Positions 51,207 through 60,450 of a stretch of 64,000 nucleotides of DNA are shown here, piece after piece (position 1 is the first letter of the stretch; every line of letters starts with the position of its first letter). This stretch comes from Stigonema ocellatum SAG 48.90 = DSM 106950. GTDB taxonomy: Bacteria; Cyanobacteriota; Cyanobacteriia; Cyanobacteriales; Nostocaceae. Under the pieces are notes generated by a model. That model did no database searches. It worked only from the letters and a program-made list of their open reading frames with translations, and was not told the origin of the DNA. The position numbers and the translations under genes were made by a program. The DNA lies in the NCBI GenBank assembly GCA_016903675.1, contig JADQBA010000003.1, positions 1-64,000 on the forward strand. The letters run 5' to 3'.

Positions 51207-52694
51207 CTACTCAAAATTGCGGCAATACATCTTTTGGTTGTACTCTCGCCTCTGTTTGTCTGACGAGTACGATATCTGTTTCAATGTTACCTGTTGGACA
51301 TACTCCATCAATGGGCGACGAAGACACTCATATTTCTCAAAGGCTTTAGCTATAGCTTGCATATCATCCCAATTATTTTCCTGTGCAATGTTAGCGATCA
51401 AGGTTGCAATCAAAAGAGCATCTTCAAATCCTTGATTAGCCCCTTGAGCCATGAAGGGAGGCATACCATGTGCTGCGTCACCAACCAGGACGACTCGCCC
51501 TGCACTCCAGGCTGGTTGAATTGTCACGGGATGACCTTTACTATTGCGCTCAGATGTGCTAGGAAATTGTATGGAATCTGAAATGGTGACCCGGTGAATG
51601 TAATATGGACGCTGCTGCATGTTGCCAGGAGGAGATATACGCACAAATTGCTTGAGTACATTAGGAAAACCACCCTTCTCCAACTCCTGCATTGCTAAGT
51701 CAACCAAAGAATTTCCAGACTTTTCCTGCAACCAGTGTAAAGGCAAAGCAAGATGTAAGATATATCCAAGTTGACCACTTGCTCTGCGAAATAAAATCAT
51801 CCTTGGTTCCTCCATACAAGCGGAATCGAGGGAGATTTCATCATTTGTGATGGTTAAAATTGATGAGTCCTGCAAAAATTTATCTTCGAGTTCTGTCAGC
51901 AGTTCGTTTGGGATATGGGCCATTTCCCTACAAGCTATTGCTGCAAATCCGGAGTATTCAGGTCGTGCAAAAGCACCATATTCAGTATCTGTATAAACCA
52001 CCCTACGAACTGTAGAGTTGATGCCGTCTGCTGCAACAATGAGCTTAGCTCGGATAGATTTTGTTTCTAATTGTTGGGGTGCAGAATCTAAGTTCTGAGG
52101 CTGGGTATCATTCTGTTTCTGCCCGTCTGCCCAATATGCATAGGGGTTGGCTTCTATCGCCCTATCAGATACGCAATCTATCCGGACGCACCCACTCTCT
52201 GGTTCAGCCACAACATTGATACAGCGGTGATTAGCTTTGACTGTGTCTTGCGGAAGTAGATTTCTTAGGGTCGTCTGCAAATCATACCAAGGAATCGACA
52301 CTCGACCTTCCCCATAATCTTTAAACCAGTCATCGTACCCAAGAGGGATTGACTGAATCTGCTCCCCTTGTAAATTTTTAGAAACCCATTGGGATGAAGT
52401 CTTTGGAGGTTTTTGTCCTGTAGTCTTCTGGTTATTAGACTGCTTGGGATTTGAGAATCCAATGCCAGTTTTCTTCACCTCTTCGTAGGTTGTCAGATCT
52501 AAATATTTGAGAGCTTTTAATCCATTGGGGAGAAGATCCAATATCTGACCAACTTGACGAAAGGCGCGAGTTTGATCCACTACCAGAAGATTCTCAACAC
52601 CACGCTTGCGTAAACCAATGGCAGTAGCCAATCCGATAGGTCCAGCGCCAACCACCACCACATCGTAGATTTCCGTAGGAGAAGAATAGGACAT
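51207..52694 (-). CDS. FAD-dependent aromatic-ring-type monooxygenase
   Basis: 495 residues. VVVVGAGPIGLATAIGLRKRG is the N-terminal FAD fold, IVAADGINSTVRRVVY the DG motif region, and VVLVGDAAHGMPPFMAQGAN the second FAD motif GD, the three signatures of the PHBH/UbiH class. The substrate is not known. The ATG at 52694 (MSYSSPTE) is the more likely start; one at 52712 adds six residues. It is not in an operon. Confidence 0.88.
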   Translation of the reverse strand: MSYSSPTEIYDVVVVGAGPIGLATAIGLRKRGVENLLVVDQTRAFRQVGQILDLLPNGLKALKYLDLTTYEEVKKTGIGFSNPKQSNNQKTTGQKPPKTSSQWVSKNLQGEQIQSIPLGYDDWFKDYGEGRVSIPWYDLQTTLRNLLPQDTVKANHRCINVVAEPESGCVRIDCVSDRAIEANPYAYWADGQKQNDTQPQNLDSAPQQLETKSIRAKLIVAADGINSTVRRVVYTDTEYGAFARPEYSGFAAIACREMAHIPNELLTELEDKFLQDSSILTITNDEISLDSACMEEPRMILFRRASGQLGYILHLALPLHWLQEKSGNSLVDLAMQELEKGGFPNVLKQFVRISPPGNMQQRPYYIHRVTISDSIQFPSTSERNSKGHPVTIQPAWSAGRVVLVGDAAHGMPPFMAQGANQGFEDALLIATLIANIAQENNWDDMQAIAKAFEKYECLRRPLMEYVQQVTLKQISYSSDKQRREYNQKMYCRNFE

Positions 52695-52712
52695 AATATA
52701 TCCAGCCAACAT

Positions 52713-53244
52713 GTTAAAATTATTCGTAATTACAATCAGTTGTTGCTCTCACCTCCACCTAGAAGCACCACCCTTATTGAAAATTTACTGGTTGCTCTGT
52801 CCCTCATTTTAGCCCCTTTGATATCATGTCCGTCGAATCACACATAATAAAATAACCCCACCCCCAGCCCCTCCCCGCTAGCTCTTAGGGGTGCCTTTAT
52901 GCGGGGAGGGGTTCTCTGTTAATTGTGGGTAATCAGACGGACTTGATATGAGTGCCTAATGTGCCCCATTTTCATTTAGGAAAGCCTAAGGAGTTAGGAC
53001 TTACGCATTGACAAAAAAAATAAACTATGTATATCTCTCGTTACAAGCATCGGCTTGTAATGCTCTTCAAAAGAAGCTCTGCCTCCCCTCCAATCGGGAG
53101 GCATCCCCTCCCTTAATCACATTCTGTGGCAGAGCCTGGGAACGAGGCAAACGGCGGAATTTCGTTATACACATGATGATTGATTTGTCTTGTGCGTAAG
53201 TCCTAGGAGTTAGAGAAGATGCTGGGTCAGTTGAAAAAAACCAG
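52713..53244. repeat. Gap with a TAGGACTTACGCA element
   Basis: Inverted ends TAGGACTTACGCA (52995) and TGCGTAAGTCCTA (to 53205) bound about 210 bp with internal GAGGCATCCCCTCCC. A CCCCTCCCCGCTAGC/GCGGGGAGGGG hairpin lies at 52873-52913. No gene. The element terminus also occurs at 10518 and 38500. Confidence 0.65.
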
Positions 53245-54930
53245 TCAAAATGGCGTTTGTGCCTGTAGATGGATAGTTTCTCCCAATTGTGGATGCTCAA
53301 AGTAAAGTTCCCTGGCATGTAAGTGTAACCGACTAGCAAAAGCATGACACCCATAAAGGCGATCGCCCAATATAGCTACACCAAGTCCCCTCGAGTCAGC
53401 AGCATGAACTCTCAGTTGATGGGTGCGTCCTGTAAGAGGCACAAACTCTACACGAGTCAAGTTTCCCTCTATTCCCATCACCTGGAAACGAGTCACACTC
53501 GGTTTTCCGTACTGCCAATGGACTTGCTGATAGGGACGATGCTGAGGATCTCCCCACAGTGGCAGTTCAATCACACCTTGGTCAGTTGTTAACAAACCCG
53601 AAAGCACGGCTTCATAAACCTTGCGAACCAGCCGTTGCTGAAACTGCCAACTCAGTTGACCATAAGTTTGCCGATCGCGTGCTAGCAAAAGAATACCAGA
53701 CGTATCCTGATCCAACCGATGCACGGCAGTAATTCCCATGCCATTCGGTAAAAGATGACGCAAACGACTCTCCACGCTGTCTTGGCGATCGCCATAACGC
53801 CCAGGAACCGATAATAGACCTGGGGGTTTGTTCACCACAATCAACCATTGGTCTTCATAAACAATCGGTAAACAGACCTCTTCCCTACCATTTTGACTCA
53901 ACGGATAAATTTCCTTAACTGAACCTTCTTGGGCTTTCAACCCTGACAACAAAAACCCCATCAATGGCTGACAGCGTTCTGCACAAGCACCGAAAAATTT
54001 TCCCTGAACTTTGTCTTGATTAGTAGGCGGTCCCCACCAAAACTCTGCCATTGCCAATGGTTTTAAACAATGAGTCGCCGCATAATGGAGGAGTTTTGGG
54101 GCACAACAGTCACCTGTTCCAGTAGGTATAGAACCGGACGGTATTAACTCCTGCAACGATAGCGACTTTCCTGCAAAATTCGTCAGGGAGTAAGCAGTGT
54201 GCATCTGAACTTGGAGTTGGCGCGACAATTCTTTACGCCGTTGTTTCAGTTCGCGAAGCCGCGTATCTGCTGCTTCAATCAACTGCTTGAGTGGTTGCAA
54301 AGCCGCATTTCGTTGGCGTTTAAATTGCCGATGTTCAATTCCATCCCGACGACTTTCTTCATCGAGTTGTTCCAGGGTAGCACTGAGTGCGGTTCCAGTC
54401 AGCATTTCACAGAAGAACTGACGTTTTTCGTGTCGCTGATGTTTGCAATGTTGATGGCGATCGCTCATTTGTTGCAGCCGCAGTTCAAACTCACCACACA
54501 TAGTTTCGTACTCTTCCCGTTCTGGAAGCTGCTTGAGAGTTATCATCTCCTGCTTAATAGCCTCCAATTCAGCCAATGTGCGGACTTCCTCCAAAGCAAC
54601 TTGCTCTCGTCCTGGAATCGGCGGTACCCAGCCCTCAACCACACTGTTACCATTCAGTAGCCCAGAGAAAGCCTTAAGTATGCGTTGTTCCCCAGTAGGC
54701 AATTGAACCAATAGTATACCATACATCTTGCCCTCACGGTGGAAACCGTCATCAGTAGCAAGGTATTGCATTAAACTGCTAGCGATCGCCTCCGCCATTG
54801 GAGTGCGGGGGAGTTTCAATAACTCGGCACTTTGAGGACAACGCCCTTCATAATAATAGCTAGGATATAAGTCGCTGAAGGTACAATCATCCTCTATAAA
54901 ATCTGAAAGCGCGTGTAGAATAAAATTCAT
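53245..54930 (-). CDS. RluA-family pseudouridine synthase, long N-terminal form
   Basis: 561 residues. The C-terminal third is the synthase: VNKPPGLLSVPGR, then HRLDQDTSG with the catalytic Asp at about 405, and LTGRTHQLRVH. The N-terminal 330 residues include a coiled coil (ELRLQQMSDRHQHCKHQR to KQRRKELSRQLQ) and CCAPKLLHYAATHCLKPLAM, the architecture of the long cyanobacterial/proteobacterial RluA-type proteins. It modifies uridines in rRNA or tRNA; the target is unknown. Confidence 0.9.
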   Translation of the reverse strand: MNFILHALSDFIEDDCTFSDLYPSYYYEGRCPQSAELLKLPRTPMAEAIASSLMQYLATDDGFHREGKMYGILLVQLPTGEQRILKAFSGLLNGNSVVEGWVPPIPGREQVALEEVRTLAELEAIKQEMITLKQLPEREEYETMCGEFELRLQQMSDRHQHCKHQRHEKRQFFCEMLTGTALSATLEQLDEESRRDGIEHRQFKRQRNAALQPLKQLIEAADTRLRELKQRRKELSRQLQVQMHTAYSLTNFAGKSLSLQELIPSGSIPTGTGDCCAPKLLHYAATHCLKPLAMAEFWWGPPTNQDKVQGKFFGACAERCQPLMGFLLSGLKAQEGSVKEIYPLSQNGREEVCLPIVYEDQWLIVVNKPPGLLSVPGRYGDRQDSVESRLRHLLPNGMGITAVHRLDQDTSGILLLARDRQTYGQLSWQFQQRLVRKVYEAVLSGLLTTDQGVIELPLWGDPQHRPYQQVHWQYGKPSVTRFQVMGIEGNLTRVEFVPLTGRTHQLRVHAADSRGLGVAILGDRLYGCHAFASRLHLHARELYFEHPQLGETIHLQAQTPF

Positions 54931-54948
54931 GATGAATTATGAATTATG

Positions 54949-55061
54949 GGCGTTGCTGATTTAAAGAATGAATTAGCACGCGCGTAAAGGCGCAAAGGCG
55001 CAAATAATCGTTGTTTAATCAACTTGAAAAATGTCAATTCATACGACCATTCAGCAATGCC
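54949..55061. mobile_element. MITE C, 113 bp, 8-bp target duplication
   Basis: Ends GGCGTTGCTGAT and CATTCAGCAATGCC. Exact duplication GAATTATG at 54941-54948 and 55062-55069. The interior is similar to 5253-5362 (GGCGCAAAGGCGCAAA, AAAAATGTCAATTCATAC). Confidence 0.85.
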
Positions 55062-55170
55062 GAATTATGAATTATGAATTATGAAATTAATGTAAATTCA
55101 TAATTCCCCATTGCCCATTGCCCATTGCCCCTTGCCCATTGCCCCTTGCCCATTCCCTATTCCCCATTCC

Positions 55171-56283
55171 CTATTCCCGACTAATAGTAATAGTCGTGGT
55201 GTACTTACCATTATCACCAACCCAAGGTTTAATTCTCCTAATGTATCCATTTCTTGGGCTACGCACTACTGGGATGTGACTTAATTTATCCTCAATGGTT
55301 GATAGAGAAATGCTTAGCTGTGCTAACTGATAGTCCTGCTGTCTAGCTGCTTCTTCGTACTGCTGTTGTTGTGAAGAATACTCTTGTTGGGTTTTGTTTT
55401 CTTGTTGACTTCGCTTTGTCACCTCAATACTCGCCTCATACTCCAACATCTGACGCTGCGACTGTGCAGTAGTCAGCCTAGACTTTGCAACCTCCAACTC
55501 AGATTTTGCTAGACGCACAGCCATTTGTAACTCTTGTAGCTGCTGTTGTTGTTCAATAGTAGAAGCATCGAGTTTAGCCTTAGCTATATTTACTTCAGAT
55601 TTTGCCTGTTTCTCATCATTAGTCAACTGCTGAAGTTTCACACCCTCATGCTGAAGAATCTCATTTTGAAGCTTCATATCTTTCATGGACTTAATGAGTT
55701 CCTCTTGCTCCTTTACCTTATCTTCAGCACTTTGTAAAGCGGTCTGGGCTTTGTCTACATCTGATCTTCTTTCTGGATTCTCACTTTTTAGGAGAGTGGT
55801 ACGCGCTTCCAGAACTGATTGTGCTTGTGTTAATCTAAGCTGAGCCTGGGATATTTCTGCTTGTTGAACAGGGAAAATCGCCGGGGGGAGTGGTTTGAAT
55901 GGTAGGGGCTGCTTTGGTTCAAAGGGCTTGTGAAGGGCTGTGTTTTTTAGGTTTTGAATGTGGAGGTTGATGGATTTTTGCTCTTTGGTGAGGCGATCGC
56001 GTTCCCTCTTATTATCCGTAATCACATCTCCCTCCTTCACTTGATCCCCTTCCTTCACTTGCAGAAAAGACTGATCATCAACCGTCACCAAAAGCCTAAG
56101 AGGACGATCCATCCGACTTGAGGAGGTAAGGGGGAGGAGGGGAGAGGGGTAGGGGGAGAGGGGCGGAGGGGGGGAAAGAGAAGAAATTTCCCCCACTCCC
56201 TGTTGGACTATCGATGAGCCAAATAGCGTTAAAAACACCGTGCTAATGAATGCCCAATGGGTTAGATTCTGAGATTTTCTCAT
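55171..56283 (-). CDS. HlyD-like adaptor protein with coiled coil
   Basis: 370 residues: N-terminal signal/anchor (WAFISTVFLTLFGSSIVQ), a proline/serine tract, then half of a lipoyl motif (FLQVKEGDQVKEGDVITDNK). A long Gln-rich coiled coil (about 135-335) and a C-terminal SPRNGYIRRIKPWVGDNGKY that closes the lipoyl fold follow. It resembles membrane fusion proteins but has no adjacent transporter. I recall relatives encoded in cyanobacterial conjugative regions; that context is uncertain. The proline-rich part overlaps a GGGGGAGGGG-type DNA repeat. Confidence 0.7.
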   Translation of the reverse strand: MRKSQNLTHWAFISTVFLTLFGSSIVQQGVGEISSLSPPPPLSPYPSPLLPLTSSSRMDRPLRLLVTVDDQSFLQVKEGDQVKEGDVITDNKRERDRLTKEQKSINLHIQNLKNTALHKPFEPKQPLPFKPLPPAIFPVQQAEISQAQLRLTQAQSVLEARTTLLKSENPERRSDVDKAQTALQSAEDKVKEQEELIKSMKDMKLQNEILQHEGVKLQQLTNDEKQAKSEVNIAKAKLDASTIEQQQQLQELQMAVRLAKSELEVAKSRLTTAQSQRQMLEYEASIEVTKRSQQENKTQQEYSSQQQQYEEAARQQDYQLAQLSISLSTIEDKLSHIPVVRSPRNGYIRRIKPWVGDNGKYTTTITISRE

Positions 56284-56310
56284 AGAAGCGGTTTAACCGT
56301 ATACGACCTT

Positions 56311-56560
56311 CTTATGTTTCCCAGAGGGATTACTAATTGCACAATTTTTAGATACGAGTGCGTGAGAGAGCAATCATAACCTAAGTCATACTGGATATAT
56401 AGCAATCCTATTTGATATCTGAACACCTCAAGCTTCAGAAACCCGGTTTCTTGAAGAAACCGGGTTTCTGTGTGTTCACGAATCATTTAGGATTGCTATA
56501 TCTGAGCACACCTTCTCCATTATTTATATTGTATCCTGTCAAATAAGCAAAAGTCAACCC
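56311..56560. mobile_element. Repeat E copy interrupted by repeat D
   Basis: Left half CTTATGTTTCCCAGAGGGAT to ACTGGATATA (56311-56398). Then a repeat D unit TAGCAATCC...GGATTGCTA (about 56399-56500) with the CCCGGTTTCTTGAAGAAACC hairpin. Then the right half TCTGAGCACACCTTCTCC to AAGTCAACC. Joining the halves restores the sequence of 3727-3818 and 5996-6088 on the right and of 57929-58016 on the left. Confidence 0.7.
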
Positions 56561-56640
56561 ATGAATTATGAATTATGAATTAGCAGAGTTACTACTGATG
56601 ACGCATATCTCCATTGAATAAATTAGTGAACTATAACCCC

Positions 56641-56772
56641 CCTCCCCCATTGGGCCCGTTGCCCGACTGCACACAGCCCATAGGAACTACCATCGGCTAG
56701 GGTTAACAAAATACTCCTAGAATTCTTAATCTCCTTAGCCTCATCAATCATCAAAAAGCATCTAGTAGTCCG
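56641..56772 (-). pseudogene. ATPase fragment with Walker B-like motif
   Basis: An open stretch reading TTRCFLMIDEAKEIKNSRSI then LLTLADGSSYGLCAVGQRAQ. FLMIDEAKE is Walker B-like and AVGQR suggests the sensor region of a HerA/TraG-type ATPase. No start, no P-loop, about 43 codons. Low confidence. Confidence 0.35.
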
Positions 56773-56809
56773 CCAACCGAACAAAAGCTTGGTTGGTGAT
56801 GATTTGTTC

Positions 56810-56859
56810 GTAGTGAGGACTTTAGTCCTCGTATTTTTGAGGACTAAAGTCCTTACTAC
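56810..56859. repeat. GAGGACTTTAGTCCTC hairpin repeat
   Basis: Same 50-bp inverted repeat as 14122-14171, one arm slightly diverged. The remainder of the gap 56284-57013 shows no intact gene. Confidence 0.75.
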
Positions 56860-57013
56860 AAACCCATGATTTCAGACCATGAGAATCAAGCAGTTGTTTG
56901 ACTAAAGCTTTTGCTTGAATGAATCACGTCGTCGAAGATTACGGTTCTGAATGCAATTTGGTATAACTACTAACAGCCCTAACAGATAGTTGTGCTTATT
57001 TACGCAGACTTAC

Positions 57014-57799
57014 TTACCTCAATCCCTTCTCTTTTAAAACTTCATCTACCCAAGCAGCGTTCTCTTGTGACAATGGGGGTACAGGGTCTTGAGTGTAGTC
57101 AATCACTAAATCATAATTACCTTCATCGTATAGTTCATTGATTAATGTTTGTATACCTAGTATAGGTTCTGTATCCATTTCACGTAAAGGTAGGGGATAA
57201 AAAGGAATCATATTTGGCAAATTAAATGCATATAAATCAGCTTTTGGACGTTTGAACGCGGGGCTTACCAAAATTCTATAGTCAGTTTGAAGGTTATTTT
57301 GTATTTGCTGAATGGGCTTACCATCTCGCTGCAAATCAATTTCAACTAAATTCGTAGAACTCCCTAGCACCTGTAACCGCTTTTTTACATATGCATTTCG
57401 TCCTTCCCCTTGCCGCTTATTTTTTGGAGAAAGAATTTCTATCACAGTTACGACTTCTTGCGTTGTAACATCTCGCACTTCTAAGTAAGTTTCCTTGACA
57501 GTTTCAGGCATAGTAACATCAACTGTTACAGCTTCTACTAATGGTGATGCAACAGCCATAGTTGCTTTTTGTGGCAATGGAGTTTTTTGTGTACTCTGTA
57601 CAGCAACATCAGCAACACCTACCAAAAGCGAGTCTTCATCAGTTGTTTGGTATACACGCTTTTCAATGGCCACTTTGTATTTAGGGCGTAATTGAGGATT
57701 CAGTTTCCGGAAAATAGCCGCTATCAGCAGATTATGAACTTCTGGCCAAAATAGCGGATTCTCTAAATATGGGTTCATTCCCGGAAACGGTGAAGCCAT
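57014..57799 (-). CDS. DUF4058 family protein
   Basis: 261 residues. MASPFPGMNPYLENPLFWPE is the signature start of DUF4058, followed by VVTVIEILSPKNKRQGEGRN and VEIDLQRDGKP, a PD-(D/E)XK-like core (related in layout to Uma2). The family is abundant in cyanobacteria and planctomycetes with no known function. Intact, monocistronic. Confidence 0.92.
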   Translation of the reverse strand: MASPFPGMNPYLENPLFWPEVHNLLIAAIFRKLNPQLRPKYKVAIEKRVYQTTDEDSLLVGVADVAVQSTQKTPLPQKATMAVASPLVEAVTVDVTMPETVKETYLEVRDVTTQEVVTVIEILSPKNKRQGEGRNAYVKKRLQVLGSSTNLVEIDLQRDGKPIQQIQNNLQTDYRILVSPAFKRPKADLYAFNLPNMIPFYPLPLREMDTEPILGIQTLINELYDEGNYDLVIDYTQDPVPPLSQENAAWVDEVLKEKGLR

Positions 57800-57928
57800 G
57801 ACAGCACCTCAAGAAAATTTTTACTCCCTATTACGTTTTCTCAGGAGTATATAAAGTAATAACTAATTATAGCGGTTTTCAATTGGTTTGGACTTTGGAC
57901 AAAAAAAATGGTTCGCGATTATCAGCCT

Positions 57929-58016
57929 TCTTATATTTCCCAGAGGGATTGCTAAGTGCACAATTTTTAGATACGAGTGCGTGAGAGAGCAACCACAATC
58001 TAACTCATGCTAGATA
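57929..58016. repeat. Repeat E, left half
   Basis: Matches 56311-56398 (TTTCCCAGAGGGAT, GATACGAGTGCGTGAGAGAG) and stops at CTAGATATAG, exactly where the homology with the right half should continue. Confidence 0.7.
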
Positions 58017-58032
58017 TAGCGGAAAGTGGGGT

Positions 58033-58176
58033 TCAAATCTCCACCAGCTCGATAGAATCGAAAGTGACAGGTGTGGCTATGGTTTCCAACCATGCCTGTT
58101 TTGATGCAGTTTCAGGAGGTTGCTGCGCACGACTCGACTGACTTGGCTTAAGTATTGCCTGTGGTAAGGGTTTCAT
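58033..58176 (-). CDS. Short ORF overlapping the YdjM-type gene
   Basis: 47 residues: MKPLPQAILKPSQSSRAQQP then ETIATPVTFDSIELVEI. It begins inside the last codons of the membrane hydrolase gene (29-base overlap), suggesting coupling. It may be a small protein or the first part of a gene cut by repeat E at 58016. Not recognised. Confidence 0.35.
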   Translation of the reverse strand: MKPLPQAILKPSQSSRAQQPPETASKQAWLETIATPVTFDSIELVEI

Positions 58177-59230
58177 TAATAATCCTCAGTTGTAACTGTC
58201 CTGTAATATATTGGTCGTGAAAATACTCCAGTACAGTAGGGAGTGGAGCAGCCTCTAGGGTAATAGACCCTGAGTTCGTAGACCCTACAGACGCTTTGGA
58301 AACCTTGATAATTGGGAACTGATACGGGTCTGAAGTGTAGTTAACACCTTGAGCATCATCAATAGTTAGCTGACCAGTTAGGAAAACAGTTGACCCTGGA
58401 CGTTTGAATTTATCAAGTACTGACGGCAACGCCTCGTCATCTATAGTTAGTTGTTCAAGATTAGTAATAGCAGTACCTTTCACATCCGCTGTTATTTGGT
58501 CTGCAATGATTTGAGCTTCGGCATCAGTCCCAACTTTGTAGATTTCTCCAGACGTTGACTGAACAATAAAGTCCTGTCCCTTGGCTTCAACAATCCTGAA
58601 ATCTCCATCAATAGGGGAGCGATCGCCACTCCGCACTCCTTTTATGTGAACAAAAATGACATGTGTTGACCCTGACTGATTGTAGATTTCCATCACACCC
58701 GTTGGCGTTGCCATGAGGCGGTTGAACTGCTTCATCATGCCACCCGAATCGTTGATGTTGAAAACCGTGATTGCTAGAACAGTCAACATGATAAACACAA
58801 TAGACTCAGCTGGACTGCCAGTTTTGAGTCGGAACTTGCGGTTTCCTGGGCAAACATAACGTTCTGTGGATGGCCAGAACATTTCTACTCCAGATTTACT
58901 GAACATATCAAGCAACCAGCCAAAGAAAAATCCGATATTAAAGGCATGGGCTAGCAAGAGAAATCGCCCTTCCAAAAGGAATACAATGGAGTAAGTCACA
59001 ACAGCTACCACACCACTAGCAAATAAACTGTGAGTGCAGCTGCGGTGGGGGAAACGTCGCTCAAGCCAGTGGCTTACCCACGGTAAAATTCGACCAGCCC
59101 AGCTTGTTGAGATATCAACATCGGGAAGCAACCCAGCTATTCCGCCGATAGCAATAAGAGCAGGATTAGCAGTCGAGAGCAATAAACTGGTTGCGGTTGC
59201 GGAAACGACAATGTGAGTCAATGCCATCAT
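58148..59230 (-). CDS. YdjM/DUF457 metal-dependent membrane hydrolase-like protein
   Basis: 360 residues. MALTHIVVSATATSLLL, then IAGLLPDVDISTS, RRFPHRSCTHSLFAS and FGWLLDMFSKSGVEMFWP contain the His/Asp motifs (HxxV, PDxD, HRxxTHS, DxFS) of the LexA-regulated YdjM family. The first about 190 residues have 4 membrane helices. The C-terminal 170 residues form an added soluble beta-rich domain (duplicated TIDDEALPSVLDKF and TLEAAPLPTVLEYF). Long versions like this occur on cyanobacterial mobile elements (recollection). Confidence 0.82.
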   Translation of the reverse strand: MMALTHIVVSATATSLLLSTANPALIAIGGIAGLLPDVDISTSWAGRILPWVSHWLERRFPHRSCTHSLFASGVVAVVTYSIVFLLEGRFLLLAHAFNIGFFFGWLLDMFSKSGVEMFWPSTERYVCPGNRKFRLKTGSPAESIVFIMLTVLAITVFNINDSGGMMKQFNRLMATPTGVMEIYNQSGSTHVIFVHIKGVRSGDRSPIDGDFRIVEAKGQDFIVQSTSGEIYKVGTDAEAQIIADQITADVKGTAITNLEQLTIDDEALPSVLDKFKRPGSTVFLTGQLTIDDAQGVNYTSDPYQFPIIKVSKASVGSTNSGSITLEAAPLPTVLEYFHDQYITGQLQLRIINETLTTGNT

Positions 59231-59463
59231 AAACGGGAATAGAAATTGAAAACAAAGAAAGCAACTACAGCTAGTACCACCTGCAAGATATACTCAGTTT
59301 TACTCCCAGGCTGAATCCGATACTGACGATTACCACATTAACACCCTCAGGCTGGAAGCGGGGAGGCTACACGAACAAAGCTGTGATTAGCAGGCTAATT
59401 ATATGCAGCTCTTGCAGAAACGGTATAAGATGAGATTCCCCTATGCCCGCAGGCGACTCGAGC

Positions 59464-59489
59464 TATAATTGACCAAGAAGAACGGAGGT
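59464..59489 (+). promoter_or_regulatory. -10 box and ribosome site of the imported TA module
   Basis: TATAAT at 59464-59469 and a consensus GGAGGT at 59484-59489, 7 bases before the ATG; no clear -35. Such a strong ribosome site is unusual among the neighbouring genes. Confidence 0.5.
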
Positions 59490-59496
59490 AAGACGC

Positions 59497-59799
59497 ATGA
59501 AACAGCATATTCACGAAGGAACGCCAGGCGAACTTGCACCCTATCTGGCACAACGACCGAATGGCAGGTTCCGCCTAATTGAACTTGCCGAAGGCGAGGA
59601 GGAACTTGCGCCCTCCCAGCCCATTCCAGCCCTGGACGAGAAGGCAAAGGCAGCGATAGCCCTCCTGGATACCTGGATCGCGGAAGGCAAAGCTGCCGAT
59701 GAAAAGACCCAGAAGGAAGCGGATCAACAAGTCGAAGAGTTCAAACGCAACATGAACGCCAACCGCGCAGCGACGGGTGAAAGACCTGTCTATCCATGA
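59497..59799 (+). CDS. Antitoxin-like protein of a PIN module
   Basis: 100 residues, acidic and helical (ALDEKAKAAIALLDTWIAEG, then KEADQQVEEFKRNMNANR), with a short N-terminal part that may bind DNA. Its stop overlaps the start of the PIN gene by 4 bases (ATGA), as in VapBC operons. Its codons are clearly richer in G and C than those of its neighbours. The family is not recognised beyond the context. Confidence 0.7.
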   Translation: MKQHIHEGTPGELAPYLAQRPNGRFRLIELAEGEEELAPSQPIPALDEKAKAAIALLDTWIAEGKAADEKTQKEADQQVEEFKRNMNANRAATGERPVYP

Positions 59800-60263
59800 C
59801 GCAGCATATCATTCTGGACTCGTCGCCTCTTGGTATCCTCTCCAACCCTGCCGCCAGCGCCGCCGTTATTGCCATCAGCCAATGGAGCCGCGATTGCATC
59901 GCCTCGGGTCATCAACTCTACATTCCCGAAGTGATCGACTATGAAATCCGGCGCGAACTGGTACGGGCAGGAAAGACCACAGGTATAGCCAAACTGGACA
60001 GCCTGAAAAGCGTCTTTCACTATCTACCCATCACCACAGCCGCTATGCTTTGCGCCGCCGATCTGTGGGCGTATGCCCGCCAGCATGGTATTGCGACAGG
60101 CGACCCGAAGAAACTCGATATTGACGTGATCCTTTGCGCCCAGGCATTGACCCTGCCAGTACCTCCTGCTGCTATCATCGTCGCTACCTCCAATGTCAGC
60201 CACATAGCCCGTTTTGTTTCCGCAGACCTGTGGACGAATATTGTCCCATCGCTGGATGCGTAA
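59796..60263 (+). CDS. PIN-domain nuclease (VapC-like toxin)
   Basis: 155 residues. IILDSSPLGIL (first Asp), LYIPEVIDYEIRRELVR (Glu), and LDIDVILCAQALTLPV then IIVATSNVSHIARF form the PIN acidic set. It is probably an RNase toxin neutralised by the upstream protein. GC-rich codon use (many GCC, CTG, GCG) differs from the surrounding genome, indicating acquisition from another lineage. Confidence 0.8.
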   Translation: MTQHIILDSSPLGILSNPAASAAVIAISQWSRDCIASGHQLYIPEVIDYEIRRELVRAGKTTGIAKLDSLKSVFHYLPITTAAMLCAADLWAYARQHGIATGDPKKLDIDVILCAQALTLPVPPAAIIVATSNVSHIARFVSADLWTNIVPSLDA

Positions 60264-60450
60264 GCCAGGAAGTGTCAGCCCCTTCTCACTCGGGGAGACG
60301 CACTCGCGTTCGGGTTCGTCAAAAGTCAGATAAGATGCTAATACCCGACCAGATATAAGGGCGAAAAGTCGGAACACAGGATGCATTGTCAGGTGATCAG
60401 TCGCCTGATTCTGGGTGTATGCGCGACCGCAGAGTCGCTCAAGAAATTAA

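Noticed and set aside
58022..58050. tRNA-like T-arm (GGGGTTCAAATCTCC followed by ACCAGCTC)
   Set aside because: No acceptor, D or anticodon arms can be built around it, and it lies within a short coding frame on the other strand.
60264..60450. Possible gene or RNA between the PIN gene and livF
   Set aside because: Only short imperfect inverted repeats are present; nothing supports a feature.
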